From Macrostomum hystrix (taxonomy: Eukaryota > Platyhelminthes > Macrostomidae), in contig CATNEN010000038.1 of the NCBI GenBank assembly GCA_950097015.1, forward strand, positions 12,270,001 to 12,334,000: a stretch of 64,000 nucleotides of DNA, in the 5' to 3' direction. Position numbers and translations under genes: made by a program. Positions 11,884 to 30,429 of the stretch are shown piece by piece; position 1 is the stretch's first letter; each line of letters begins with the position of its first letter. A model generated the notes under the pieces. The model was given only the letters and a program-made list of their open reading frames with translations, ran no database searches and was not told the DNA's origin.

Positions 11884-12887
11884 CAGCCTCCATTTTTAGC
11901 TGTTGAGCACAAGGGTCGATTCGGCCCGTCCTCTTTCGGGGCTAACCTCCGCGCCTCTGCGCGGAGGCCCAGAGGCCCAGAGGCCCAGGTCCTAAAAATA
12001 AAATATCGGGCCCGTGGTCTTGCTTCTGTTCATTGTTGGATAACTGGCTGCCATTCAGAGTTGACTAATTCTAAGAAACAGGCACGACAAAATAAAACAA
12101 TAAAATGATCGATTTCAACCTGGGTTCCAGTGTAAGCAAGGATGGCTTGTGATCGTCTTGACCTTAGAATTGGGACGCATACTCGTACGAGTATAAAGAC
12201 TTTTGCTTTTCACGATAGTCGCTTCATTTAGGCACACATCTGGAACGCTAGTATAACCCCATAGCATTTTTTCATATCTAGTGGTTGTTTGGGGAACATC
12301 TGCAGAGTGTTCGAATGTAGTGACCTTAATTCGCGAAACTTCTGTACGATATTCAATTGACCTTCGAGAACATTCTATACAGTACGAAAACATTGATTTC
12401 TAGAAAATTCTTCGATATAGTACAAATTAAACTTCGCAATTTTCTCAGAATATTCCTTTAGTACAATAATTGCATAATTCACTATAAATTATTGTGTATT
12501 TAACACAAACTCCTCATGCGCTTGCATCTAATAATCAATAGCCTAATTAAATCTGTTTTACCGTACCGTATATTTCTAGAAACTTCCGGGAACACTAAAA
12601 TACACAATAATTATTCTGCACCCGATCCAGCAATAATCAAACCTTTCTGATCTCATAAGAGACTCAACAAACAATACAAAAAATCCACCGCCTAGCTCTT
12701 AATTACTCGCGAACTCGCGACCACAAAACCGCTGCACTAAAACGAGTAAAGTGACTGTAAACAAAACGAGTCCCTGCATCGTCGACTTCTCCAACGAGCT
12801 TTAGAACTTCGACATTCGATTTTTCAAACCTGTCAAATTCCTTCAATCGCGTCGTATTCCCTACTGTGTCGAATTCCTCAAAACCCG
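11884..12887. other. Intergenic spacer
   Basis: GC-rich for the first 120 bases (a short aggcccag triplication near 11968-11990), then AT-rich. Small open frames have no recognisable features. No gene supported. Confidence 0.4.
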
Positions 12888-13070
12888 ACAATTTCTCCAA
12901 CCCGTCGATTTCTCCAACCCGTGGATTTCTCCAACCCGTCGATTTCTCCAACCCGTCGATTTCTCCAACCCGTCGATTTCTCCAACCCGTCGATTTCTCC
13001 AACCCGTCGATTTCTCCAACCCGTCGATTTCTCCAACCCGTCGATTTCTCCAACCCGTCGATTTCCCCAA
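12888..13070. repeat. 17-bp minisatellite
   Basis: About 11 copies of TTCTCCAACCCGTCGAT. The array ends where a SINE-A begins. A short diverged piece of the same unit (ccggtcgattttccccaa) reappears just beyond the SINE at about 13438-13458. Confidence 0.93.
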
Positions 13071-13432
13071 TAATAATATAATTGCAGGAGGGCTGCAGGC
13101 AGTGGTACATCACTTAGAAACACTAGACCCGCAGTCAGCGAGGAGGCAATTCTGCCCATTTCGCTGACTCCTGAACACACACGCACACAGATACTGTACG
13201 CAGGCACACGCTCACACATGTGTGTACATCTGCCCTGACTTTCTCATCGTCAGGCAGTGTACACTCTCACTGTGCCTTGGAGGTTGGCCCACAAGGGCGT
13301 AAATTGCACGACAAGCCTCCAAGCCTTTTCTCCGCGGCTGCGCCTCTAAATGAATGTGTCCTAGCCGTGGAATCGAACTTAGGGACCGTGGTGCGAGAGG
13401 CAAACGCGATAACCGCTCTGCCACCGACCACC
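13070..13432 (-). mobile_element. SINE-A, full-length copy with clear Pol III boxes
   Basis: The best copy. On the minus strand, box A is TGGCAGAGCGG (13423-13413) and box B is AAGTTCGATTCC (13380-13369), about 33 nt apart as in a tRNA head. The body follows (gcagccgcggagaaaagg, then gacgatgagaaagtcaggg), then the tail segment and an AAT/ATT-rich end at 13069-13085. The head resembles a type with a long variable arm (Leu/Ser-like), but I cannot fix the tRNA. Confidence 0.92.
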
Positions 13433-14889
13433 AACCCAACCGGTCGATTTTCCCCAACTAGTGGTATTCCACAAACCCAAAGCTCTATAAATTCCGCAAT
13501 ATTTCCAAAAAACGCAACGGTTTTACAAGCGTAAGTTTAAACATCGCGGAGAAAGTTAATCAAAACAATTAACCTGCCTTAGTATTGTGCAACGTCGATC
13601 ATATTGTATATTAATTTGTTGCGCAATCATTACAAAACTGGTTAGACAGAATTATTTCCGGGAAAACAACCCAGAAGCGAGAGGTGACTTCAAAAAACGC
13701 ATTGAATCAGCAGCGCGATCTGGCCGTCACAGCAGAGCACAGGCGGTGTGCATATTACGAGTAAAACAAGTTGGTGGGACTCTTTGATCAGCACAGCACA
13801 GTAAATAAGCATTTGACAGGGGCACTTCTAGAATATTCTGAAAAATAAAGACCCATGACCGATCAGTGCAAATGGATGAAAATCGTGAATTGTGTCTCTT
13901 TGGCTTTAAAGAATTTTGGTATCCCCAGTGTGACAAGATGAGTTAGACTCGTGTAAAAACGTGCCTGAGCTCGAATCCCGAACATTAATTAAGGAGGGGC
14001 GCAGCCGTACAGCTTTACACCCATGAGAGCCAGTAATAAATTACACCCCTTGACGATGAGAATTTCAGGGCAGGTGTACGCTGTGCGCTGGCTCAGGGGC
14101 CTTGTTTTTCGCCTCTTGATTGTCTCTAAATTATGCGTCTGGTATACGAGCGTACATTCCCTTTAACTTAGTTTTTAATTTAATTATATCATATTGATGT
14201 TAAGTCAAGCCTTTGACGTTTATGACATTTATATTGGCAAAGAAAGTATGCTTTGACTTCTGCTAAATAACAATTTTTGTTGATGCATAAATATGCGCTC
14301 AACTGAAAAAAATAAAAATGGCAGAATCAGGTAGATTAATTAAAATGAGAAATAAATCACTGAGAGATTTTTAACACAAAATAATTAACTTAGAACATCT
14401 AAACAAACGTAAATAGTTAAATATTCAAGTTTTGGGAGTATTTGACTTCATCTATCGTGGTAGATTTTGGGGTATTTGACTCCATCTATTGTAGTAGCTT
14501 TTAAGTAGGTTAGACTGAGATAGTTAGAAATATTCTCGTTTCTTAACTACGAGTAAGAACCGAGAAGAGAACGCATTGACACAGATCGTTTGGTCAGCTA
14601 ATGCACGTCAATTGCATATAAGCGTAGAAGCAGAAAAGACATATTGACAGAGTGACCAGAACGCGTGCACCATTGGCAGTGCTGAGTTCTGACACTAGTT
14701 AGAAGTGCCGCATGATCCTTCCACTTCAGTTTTATTCTGGTCAAATATCTGACAGCGGGTCATTTCCACTTGAAGGACGGCGGCCACGGATCTGCGAGTG
14801 CGACAAAACAAAGGTTTAAATGAGCGGTACTTTTGTTTGCCGTTGCAAAACAGTGCGAGTGAAAGAAATTAGCAGTGAGTGATGTCACT
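13433..14889. other. Intergenic spacer with an old SINE fragment
   Basis: AT-rich. About 13955-14100 is a diverged plus-strand SINE-A (cctgagctcgaatcccga, ggggcgcagcc, cttgacgatgagaatttca). About 14430-14500 has two imperfect copies of a gtatttgactccatctat motif. No gene supported. Confidence 0.45.
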
Positions 14890-15170
14890 CGAGTTGTGAT
14901 GGCATTGACAGTCGACCCGCAACCAGCGAGTTCCTTTGACTCCTGACATACTGAGCACAAACGCCGATACTGTACGCAGGCACACACTCGCACATCTGCC
15001 CTGACTTTCTCATCGTCATGCAGTGTGCACTTTCACTGTGCATTGGAGGTTGGCCCTCAAGTGAATAAATTTCACGACAAACCATTAAGCCTTCTCTCCG
15101 CGGCTGCACCCCCAAATTAATGTGGCCTCGTCACAGAATCGAGCTCAGGGACCTTGGTGCGCGATGTGTC
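14890..15170 (-). mobile_element. SINE-A, partial
   Basis: Reverse-orientation SINE-A. It shows gacccgcaaccagcgag, the ctttctcatcgtcatgcag segment, cttctctccgcggctgc and gaatcgagctcagggacc. The box A end is lost. Confidence 0.85.
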
Positions 15171-15224
15171 ATTCATTCGCTCCCCAGATTGTAACGTGAG
15201 CTCCGTTAATTAACTCGTTTGGTT

Positions 15225-15480
15225 TAAACTCTGGTGATGGTTGGTGACAGTTCTACTGTCGAATATACTTCGACAACAGACATTACTTCAGTTTACCCAG
15301 CTGCTAAATGAGTACCAGCATTAGCTGGAGTAATTGAGTGTGGGTGTGACACCCCCCTTCAGTCCATGGACTGAACAGCCGTACGCAGCCTTCAGATGCA
15401 TCGCGCAATAGCTGCGGCTGTGCTGTAGTTTGCACATCTGTCCCAAGTGGGGCAGTTGTAAAAATATTATTAGTAATATC
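15225..15480 (+). mobile_element. SINE-B, headless copy
   Basis: Matches the SINE-B body at 28650-28800 and 29410-29590: ttcagtttacccagctgct, gcattagctggagtaattg, ccatggactgaacagccgt and cagccttcagatgc, with a tail rich in attattag. The tRNA-like head is missing or diverged. Confidence 0.8.
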
Positions 15481-15609
15481 GATTTACAACAATGCTTGAA
15501 TATCAAGCTTTTTATCATTAAACATGTGCTAGCTTGCCTTCACTAGCGTTGAAAAATTTCACAATTTCATTACCTACCTTTCTTTGTCTTCGGATGATAT
15601 GTACCAAGT

Positions 15610-23080
<7,471 letters not shown>

Positions 23081-23107
23081 TTTTCAGTTTCTAGCAGACT
23101 CTGCACA

Positions 23108-25265
23108 ATGTCAAAGACACCGGGATCTATAATTTGTGTTGGACTCTGCTGCCTTGATTTGGTAGCGAAAGTGGACCAGTTTCCAACTGAGGATAGCGAC
23201 AGGTCGGTAAATACATAATAAAAGTCTTTATTTAGCTGTCCCCAATTAATAGTTTAATCTAAATATTCATTAAAATGCGCAGGATGGCAAATATAGACTG
23301 GCAGCTAGGTGGCAATGCTGCCCACAATGCCATCGTCTTGGCTGCTATGGAATCTTCCACCGTCTACTTTGCTGGCACTATTCCTTCTGAGCAATCGTTG
23401 AATGGAGAGTGAGTGTATTATAAGAAGCCCACAATAGTGAAATCGCGCTAGTCAACCCCACCAGCATCAATTTATTACAAGCAGCTCCTCCAATCCAGAT
23501 TTATCCGACATTCATTCGCCAAGCACTCTGTGGATACCAGCCTGTGCCAACCAATCAGCGGAGAAAGCTGTCCCGTCTCCATGGTGATCGTTAACACCGG
23601 CAATGCGTCGAGAACTATACTGCATCATCGAGGGTATAATGGAAATAATAACTATAATAATATTAATTATAATAATCGCAGAAAAGCAGCGGGCAATGGC
23701 ACAATACTTGGCGACTCTAGACCGGCAGCCAGAAAGGAGGCAGTTCTGCTCATTCCGCTGATTCCTGAGCACACATCACACTGATCCGCTCGTACTGCAC
23801 GCAGGCACAACAGGTGTGTACATCTGCCCTGACTTTCTCATCGCCAGGCAGTGTACACTCTCACTGCGCCTTGGAGTTTCGCCATCAAGGCCTAAATTTA
23901 ACGACAAGCCATCCCCAATCCTTCTGGCCTCTCCGCGCAATCAAGCTCATGGACCTTGGTGCGAGAGGCCGCTCTGCCACTCAACCCCATCATGGAGAGC
24001 CAGATGTCATTAGGTAGTTTTGATTGACTCTTTAGGCAGAACTAGGTTAGTTGATTTGGTTTAACTACGAGTAAAAAAAGAATTATTTTTCACAGAACAG
24101 ATTTTCCGGAGTTTTCTTTTGATCAACTTCGGGACCTTGATTTGATGGTTATGAATGTGAATTGGATTCATTTTGAGGTAAGTAAAAAGACACTCTTTCC
24201 TGCTTTTGTATGGTTTTATTTATTAATTAGTCTCATCGTATTTCTCCCTCTGATCTCATTTTTTGCAACCCAAAAAGGGTCGTCGTAACGTTCCTGAAAT
24301 GGTCGACATGTTGAGACACATCAAGTTGTTGAACGGGCGTTTGTCTAAAACTGACGAGGATTCGAACCGAATTTTCACTTCGGTAGAGCTGGAAAAATGT
24401 CGACCAGAGTTAAGTAAGTGAGTCATTGGGTGGTGAGTGGCAAAGCGGTTTAAAGCGTTTTCCTCTCGCACCAATGTCCCTGAGCTCGATTCCGTGGCGA
24501 GGCCACATTCAATTACTCGGGGCGCAGCGGCGGAGAGAAGGCTTGTCGTGCAATTTACACCCTTGAGGGTCAACCTCCAAGCCCCCCAGTAAATAACACT
24601 AAACTGCAAAACTTTGAAACAAGATACACAGTGTTGCATCATTGAACAGCCAGCCTCCTGACCAACTCGGACGTTGTCTTCCTGTCGAAGGAGTTTGCCC
24701 AGTTTCACGGTGCCACCGATAAGATCCACGCCGTCAGAATGTTTCGCCGACGTGTTGATCCAGGGTGAGAAGCTAAAATTTGCGGAGAACTGTAACGTAA
24801 TCATATCCTTCATATAGTTTCTGAACAACATTATCGACGCAGAGAAAATCAAGGTCAGGTCTTCCTCGCCTTCTTTCTTTTCTCGCCTCGTCTTTCCTCG
24901 CCTTCTTTCCGATCGATTCCAGCGCCATCGTAATTTGCGCCTGGGGTGACCTCGGCTGCGCCGGAGCTGTCAACGGAGGCGATGAATTCGACAAGGATGA
25001 TGACAAGGACATTGTCTCCCTGCCAGCCACCGTTCCCGACGATAAACCCATTGTGGACACCTTGGGAGCCGGTGACACGTTTGTGGCTGCCTGCCTCTGT
25101 TGCCTTCGAAGCGGTCGGTCGCTGACCTCCGCACTGCGGCTGGCCGCAAATGTCGCTGGCGCGAAGTGTAGCAAAGCAGATGGCTTCAGAACAGTGTCTG
25201 AATGGGCTCCGACTGCCGCTGCTGCGGCGGCTGCTGCTGCTGCTGCTGCTCCAGAAGATTCCTGA
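23108..25265 (+). CDS. khk: Ketohexokinase (fructokinase), PfkB family, 7 exons
   Basis: Exons: 23108-23202, 23283-23408, 23499-23633, 24096-24177, 24278-24413, 24650-24764, 24923-25265. GT-AG junctions and phases agree, giving 343 aa. It aligns in order with animal ketohexokinase, which phosphorylates fructose to fructose-1-phosphate in the cytosol. It has ICVGLCCLD near the start, the GGNAAHN substrate motif (41-47), SRTILHHRG, WIHFEGRRN, SVELEKCR, VVFLSKEF, VICAW, and the catalytic DTLGAGDT with Asp281 as the base. The C-terminus is longer than in vertebrates and ends in a poly-Ala run (GCT/GCG). A strong acceptor (tctttattttcag) ends at 23087, 20 nt before the ATG, so the mRNA has a 5' UTR intron or is trans-spliced. 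Introns 3 and 5 contain SINE-A copies. Confidence 0.94.
23680..24000 (-). mobile_element. SINE-A in ketohexokinase intron 3
   Basis: Reverse SINE-A whose AAT-rich end (23640-23680) is followed by gcagcgggcaatggcac, the ctttctcatcgccaggcag segment, and a head ending gccactcaacccc. Internal losses leave it slightly short. Confidence 0.87.
24420..24585 (+). mobile_element. SINE-A head half in ketohexokinase intron 5
   Basis: Plus-strand head with box A (TGGCAAAGCGG, about 24437) and a box-B-like GAGCTCGATTCC, then ggcgcagcggcggagagaag and the caatttacacccttgaggg segment. It ends after gtcaacctccaag, so the 3' half is missing. Confidence 0.88.
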
Positions 25266-25447
25266 TCCAGGACGATGACTTCACTGCTTTAACGGTTGGT
25301 CTGAGAAGCAAAAAAAACCTACATGTGCCAGTTTAGCTCGTTTAATTTTGTAGTTTAAGTTCATTTGTGTTAAGCGGTTGAAAGTGTGCCTACTCAAATT
25401 TCAACAAATTTTAGTGCAATAACTTATTATATATAAGGTCCTTTTGT

Positions 25448-25453
25448 AATAAA
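25448..25453 (+). terminator. khk: Candidate polyadenylation signal of ketohexokinase
   Basis: AATAAA 183 nt after the stop codon, the first such hexamer on this strand downstream of the gene. Confidence 0.5.
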
Positions 25454-27055
25454 AGGCCGTTTTTAAAGAAATGATTCACTCGTATTACTTTGTTCAAATT
25501 AAAGCAAACGTAAAAGTATTTCGTCGTTCGAAATTATTTACTTCATTATTTCAATAGAAACAAACAAAATAAACGACATTCCAAGCGGAACCTTCTGACC
25601 ATGCTGCAGCTACCTATTGAGAGCACAAAGGAATAATAGATCAGTCATCTTGTAAGCTAGTTAAGCTTGAGGCCTATCAGTAAGCAACCGAATTTACTTT
25701 TTCATAATGTATTTTAATGAAAAGTCGTCTATGGCTAAAAAGCTTTCTTTAAACTTGTCACGACCTTAATTACGACCGGGGCTAATTGAGCAATCGTATC
25801 GTCTATGGGTGGAATTATAACAGCTCAAAACTTTTAAAACCATGCACTCACTATAAATAGTTGTCTATGACCTAAAACGGCCAGAAGTGTGCGTTATCTT
25901 GTATACTTCAATATTCTTAGCTTGTTGTCTATGATGAAAAATGGTTTAATTACCAAGTTAGTTATAATATATTCTACCATGAAGTGCTTGCAGTACTTGA
26001 CCGCATGCAACTTGTGTACTTCCTTAGACTGAATGCATATGGCTTTTTTATACTAAATACTCATGAATGCCTTTTTGTGAGCAAGTGATATATAAATTAT
26101 AAATAAAATATAATTATACTCGTACAATTAACTTTAAAAAGAAGTTCGACCTAAGCTATAAAAAAGTCCACTTGCTGCCAAACAATTTTCAGAAAGAAGC
26201 TGTGTAATTAAATATCGCGCAAACAATATGCTGTGTACTTTAGGATGTTGACGATATAGAAACAAGTAGGCATGCACATTTTACTATCGGCAAAAATGGA
26301 AGTTTTAATTTTAAGTAGAGGACAACGAACGATAGCAATAAAATTCGTTAATTTTGTCAAATTAGTTTGTTCGCATCTGCCTGAAAATCTAATTACGCGA
26401 CACAATCGGCGTATTGTATATCACAACCATTCAGCTTTGGGTTGTTACACCCGAGTCCAAAAAGGATATTCAGTTTATAGCAGCAAATTAATTCTGTGCT
26501 CTTATCAAATGAATGGGACTGTACAAACACAATGCCATTTGCAGCTGCTGGAAGCGAGACTAATGCTCACCTGCATGCGGCCGCAAAAATAGTTGTCGGA
26601 ACGAAGAACAAAAAAGTGGCCATAAAAAATCTACCGCCGGCTATACAAAACGGCCCCCCAGTGCCGATGAATGAGAACTCGAGAATGGCCTGAGAACACA
26701 ATTGCCTCGTTGTTCTGCAACCAATAATAGTTCGCCTGCTGCACTGCACAGGCGCTGAGAGCAGACAACTTTTTTATTCGTCTGAGCACACACAGACGCA
26801 GAAAAAAACACCCTTAATGTGTGGAGTCTGCAAGTACAGACCAATAGAGAGAGGATGGATAGGCATGTGATCATCTCAGGAACAAATATAGACCAAATGG
26901 CTAACGTCGGACTGTTTGCAATTCGCTTGAGTCGCACTTTCCTGGAGGTTCGAGACAGCAAATTGTTCTGGTAAGGCGCGCTGTCATTTAGTGTCGTTTT
27001 CCGCGTTTTTTCGCAATGAATTTTCAAGAGCTTTAAAATAACTCTCGGTTTAACA
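25454..27055. other. Intergenic spacer
   Basis: AT-rich to about 26500, then mixed. Several weak open frames occur on both strands without recognisable domains. No gene supported. Confidence 0.45.
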
Positions 27056-27073
27056 GATTGGATAAACATCGAG

Positions 27074-27959
27074 ATGACGGACAGCTCCGAGTTACCCAAG
27101 CCCGTCGTGTCACCGAAGGAAATAACCTACCTAAAAGCGTCAAGTCCGCCCTATATTCAGAAGATCAACGGTGAAGATTTCGACGTTATCACCATCGTGG
27201 TGGACATTCCCGACGATGTCGGAAAGCCAGACACCTTCGTGTTCCTCGGCGAGGGCAACTTCACATTCAGCACCGCCTTCGCTTCTCGTCGCGAATCCTG
27301 GCAGGGCATTGTGCCCACCACCTTCGATCCGAGCGAGGCGACGCTGAAGAAGACCGTCAAGGACTGGGCGAGCACGTTGGACGCCTGCGCCAAAAACGCT
27401 ACCACGGACGACATGAAGAGTGAGATGAAATACTGGACGAAGTCGAAGCCACCGGTGCAGCGCCACCTGGACGCCACGAATCTCGGCGACCGAGCGGCCC
27501 TCTCAGCTCGACTCGGCATTCCAACGAACTCCACCATCACCTTCTGGTTCCAGGTATAATTGAATGGTAAAATTGTTAAGAAAAAATAGCAGGATGAACA
27601 TGAACATCTGAAAACCTTGGCATTTTCAGGGCCCTTGGAGCGAGGGCTTCCCTGGCGGTCAGATTAACTTTGTGAAGGCCTTCATGCACAGCGCTGCCGC
27701 GGTTCAGAACCACGGAGAGCTGCTGGTGATGGGCTTGTGCATCGACGAGGGCAAGAAGGCCCTAGCCGCCGGTGCCTCATCGCCTTACGTGCACTATTAC
27801 GGCCAGCTGCAGAGCGCCTGTCGCGAGTACTACGATTGTGTTGGCGCTGACCTGCTCTACGTTGGCGAGATGATTCGTCGCGGTTATCGGCATGAGGCGG
27901 CGGCCGGCGGAGTGCACTCGGAAAAGTTCGCGACTCTGCTGTTCCGCCGGAACGCGTAA
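27074..27959 (+). CDS. BMT5-like (DUF2431) Rossmann-fold methyltransferase-like protein, 2 exons
   Basis: Exons 27074-27553 and 27630-27959 (GT-AG, phase 0) give 269 aa. The hallmark is VFLGEGNFTFS at residues 56-66, which matches the S-adenosylmethionine-binding loop of the BMT5-like family (25S rRNA uridine-N3 methyltransferase, also found in animal FDXACB1). The usual following helix (FTFSTAFA) and the later GGQINFVKAFMHSA and GELLVMGLC segments fit the same fold. The family's NFPHVG-type motif is replaced here by FWFQGPW, spanning the splice site, so the substrate may differ or activity may be lost. An acceptor-like AG (ggtttaacag, ending 27056) lies 17 nt before the ATG. Both exons are GC-rich in AT-rich surroundings. 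Confidence 0.82.
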
Positions 27960-28577
27960 GAAGCGAGAGTTTAAATTGGGAGGAGGCCTTAGTGACAGTT
28001 GACCCGATGAAAGTTGGCTCATCGTTAAAGGCGGAATATTTTAATACAATGATGTATGATGACTTTCACGAAACTCGGTCATTCTGTTGAATGTTTTAAG
28101 TTGAATATCGCAGTTCTACTAAAAAAGTAACGATTAACTTTAATGGACTCAAGTTAACTAATTTTTCTTTTTTTAACGATCCCCGTCCCTTTGTTTAAGT
28201 GTTTAATGGAAGGACTCGATACGCTGTAAGAAAAACGTCAGTATTATACAGTATTATTCTTTTTTGTAGTAAATGATTTACAAAGGTGAGATTCACTATA
28301 GTGCTTACAATTCCACATTCCTGCCATTTCAGCCAATCAATCAGCGTTGAGTCCGCTCAGTAGTAAATATTGAAATGAAGTTGTGAAGTTACCAAGTCGT
28401 CAAGACGGATGACATGAACCAACACTAAAAAAATCACTTCGTTAATCTGTTGCGCCAGCCAAATCTGCTTTTGGTTTTTCTATTTTTTCGTGACACTTAA
28501 CAGACGCGAGACACTTTCTCGGTTTTAATGAAAATGGATTCGCTGGTATGACACTAACGACAATGAATATATTTTAT
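27960..28577. other. 3' flank of the BMT5-like gene
   Basis: AT-rich, no further gene. A candidate AATAAA occurs only at 28916-28921, beyond a SINE-B, so the real poly(A) site is uncertain. Confidence 0.4.
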
Positions 28578-28800
28578 TACTAAGTGGCTAGAGCGTCGGG
28601 CTCATGACTTGAAAGTCGTGGGTTCGACTCCAGACTCCACTGGATAAATTTGTGTCCATTAGCAAGACATTGATGTCAGTTTCTAATGCTCCCTCACAGT
28701 CCATGGACTGAACAGCCGTACGCAGCCTTCAGATGCCCAGCGCAATAGCTGCGACTGTGCTTGAGGCTGCACATCTGGGCCAATCGGCTTAAAATAATTT
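28578..28800 (+). mobile_element. SINE-B with tRNA-like head
   Basis: The head has a box-A-like AGTGGCTAGAGCGTCGG and box B GGTTCGACTCC (28621-28631), 11 bases as in tRNA genes. The body follows: gtccattagcaagaca, ccatggactgaacagccgt, cagccttcagatgc and gcaatagctgcg. A partner copy begins at 29335. Confidence 0.88.
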
Positions 28801-29096
28801 GCTTATGCATGTGCAAGCCTTTTTTGCTCGTGTTTTCTTTAAAATAGCAAGAAAATTTAACTCTGCCGCTGACTATTATCTATGATTGTTATCAATATAA
28901 ACTTTTTGGGCTTCCAATAAAGGGATTCTACTAACAATGATTGCTAATTAAATCAAAATTTCATTGAATACGCACGCACAGGTGGACTTGCTGATAAAGA
29001 TGATGAAGAGCGCATAGAATTGAGCCAATTGACCCTGTTTGGCAGGGGCACTGATCAGCAACAATCTGCGATGATAAGTACAGATTTGTGGGCACG

Positions 29097-29324
29097 TATG
29101 ACCAGTGTGTATGACCAGTGTGTATGACCAATGTGTATGACCAGTGTGTATGACCAGTGTGTATGACCAGTGTGCATGACCAGTGTGTATGACCAGTGTG
29201 TATGACCAGTGTGTATGACCAGTGTGTATGACCAGTGTGTATGACCAGTGTGCATGACCAGTGTGTATGACCAGTGTGTATGACCAGTGTGTATGACCAG
29301 TGTGTATGACCAGTGTGTATGACC
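29097..29324. repeat. 13-bp minisatellite
   Basis: About 17 copies of GTATGACCAGTGT, with two units reading gcatgacc. The array runs directly into the head of a SINE-B at about 29335. Confidence 0.95.
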
Positions 29325-29334
29325 GGGGGTTGTA

Positions 29335-29595
29335 GCCACTTGTGGTTAGAGCGTCGGACTCACGAATTGAAGGTCGGGGGTTCGATTCCCGACTCCACTG
29401 AAACAATTTGTGTCCTTTAGCAAGATACTAATTAACTCTGGATTGCTTCAGTTCACCCAGCTGTTAAATTGATTCCAGCATTAGCTGGGGTAATTGAGGG
29501 TGGGTGTGGCGTCCCCCCAGTTCATGGACTGAAATGCCGTACACAGCCTTCAGATACGCCGCGCAATATAGCTGCGGCTGGGCTCTGTGTGCGTG
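29335..29595 (+). mobile_element. SINE-B, best-preserved copy
   Basis: Head with ACTTGTGGTTAGAGCGTCGG (box A region) and box B GGTTCGATTCC at 29379-29389. The body holds gtcctttagcaagata, cagttcacccagctg, gcattagctggggtaattg, catggactgaaatgccgt and gcaatatagctgcggctg. It passes straight into SINE-A tail sequence. Confidence 0.9.
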
Positions 29596-29690
29596 TGTGC
29601 TCAAGAGTCAGCGAAATGGGCAGAATTGCCTCCTCGCTGGCTGTGGGTCTAGTGTCACCAAATGATGTGCTATTGCCTACCTCATGTCTG
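29596..29690 (+). mobile_element. SINE-A tail fused to SINE-B
   Basis: gtcagcgaaatgggcagaat, then cctcctcgctggctgtggg and tgtcaccaaatgatgtgct match only the 3' part of SINE-A. There is no head, and the junction with the SINE-B body at about 29595 is seamless. Confidence 0.85.
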
Positions 29691-30429
29691 ATTAGCAATT
29701 GCTGACGCTAATAATTTGTTTTAGTTAATTTTGACTAATCGCCACTTCTTTGGTACGAAATCTTACTCTATGCTCCTTAATTCTGAGCATGAACCATTGT
29801 ACGGATGCACGCATCTAAACAAGTTTCTATTCCAAGGGCGCTTGTAAAGGGCCCTAGAAAAAGAAATTAACACGATTTGTTATGAACTGTTGAACAAACT
29901 TTCATTCCAAAGTAACCCGTATGCGAGTAGACGTCCTCACCCTAACCCTAACCCTAACCCTAACCCTAACCCTAACTCGAACTACAAGCTAGTTCAGTTA
30001 GGCTTTTCAATACCTTTTGTTACAAGCGTTGAAAATTAATTCTCACGTTTACATTAACAAATTGTGGAGAGGCCCAGTCACATTGGCTTCGTCTAAGACT
30101 GTTAGCAATGCAACAAACATAATAGAGGCTTTATCGACTTTCTCGCTAGCATGCGTCAATGTACGAGGTATGCAGTCGGGATAAAGTCAACTTCACCTGC
30201 AAAACCAGTTCAGATTCTGTAAACAGCATTACATTTTTGTATTACGACTTGCATTACGAATGAGTGCTGTTTTTACTGCTCTCTTGTCTCTCTCCTAGTT
30301 TGGGGGGGGTCGGTTTACAAAGCCGAATGTTAAATTTTTACAATGACGAAAGACAAACTCTTTTCACATCAAGCTCGAATTTTTACCAAACCGAAATTTC
30401 GAGGTCGTAAAAAATATAAAAAAGGGTTT
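29691..30429. other. Intergenic spacer
   Basis: Unremarkable apart from the telomere-type tract at 29940-29975 and a G8 run near 30302. No gene seen. Confidence 0.4.
29940..29975 (-). repeat. Interstitial telomere tract, (TTAGGG)6 on the minus strand
   Basis: Six perfect CCCTAA copies on the plus strand, in ordinary sequence on both sides. (TTAGGG)n is the animal telomere repeat. Confidence 0.97.

Noticed and set aside
24256-24852. Minus-strand frame of 198 codons
   Set aside because: It is antisense to ketohexokinase exons 5-6 and a SINE; the plus-strand exons are supported by phase and motifs.
28578-29400. tRNA genes at 28578-28640 and 29340-29400
   Set aside because: They have boxes A and B but continue into the same SINE body, and the arms do not pair as a full cloverleaf that I can support.
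29940-29975. Chromosome end
   Set aside because: Only six units, with long ordinary sequence and genes on both sides.
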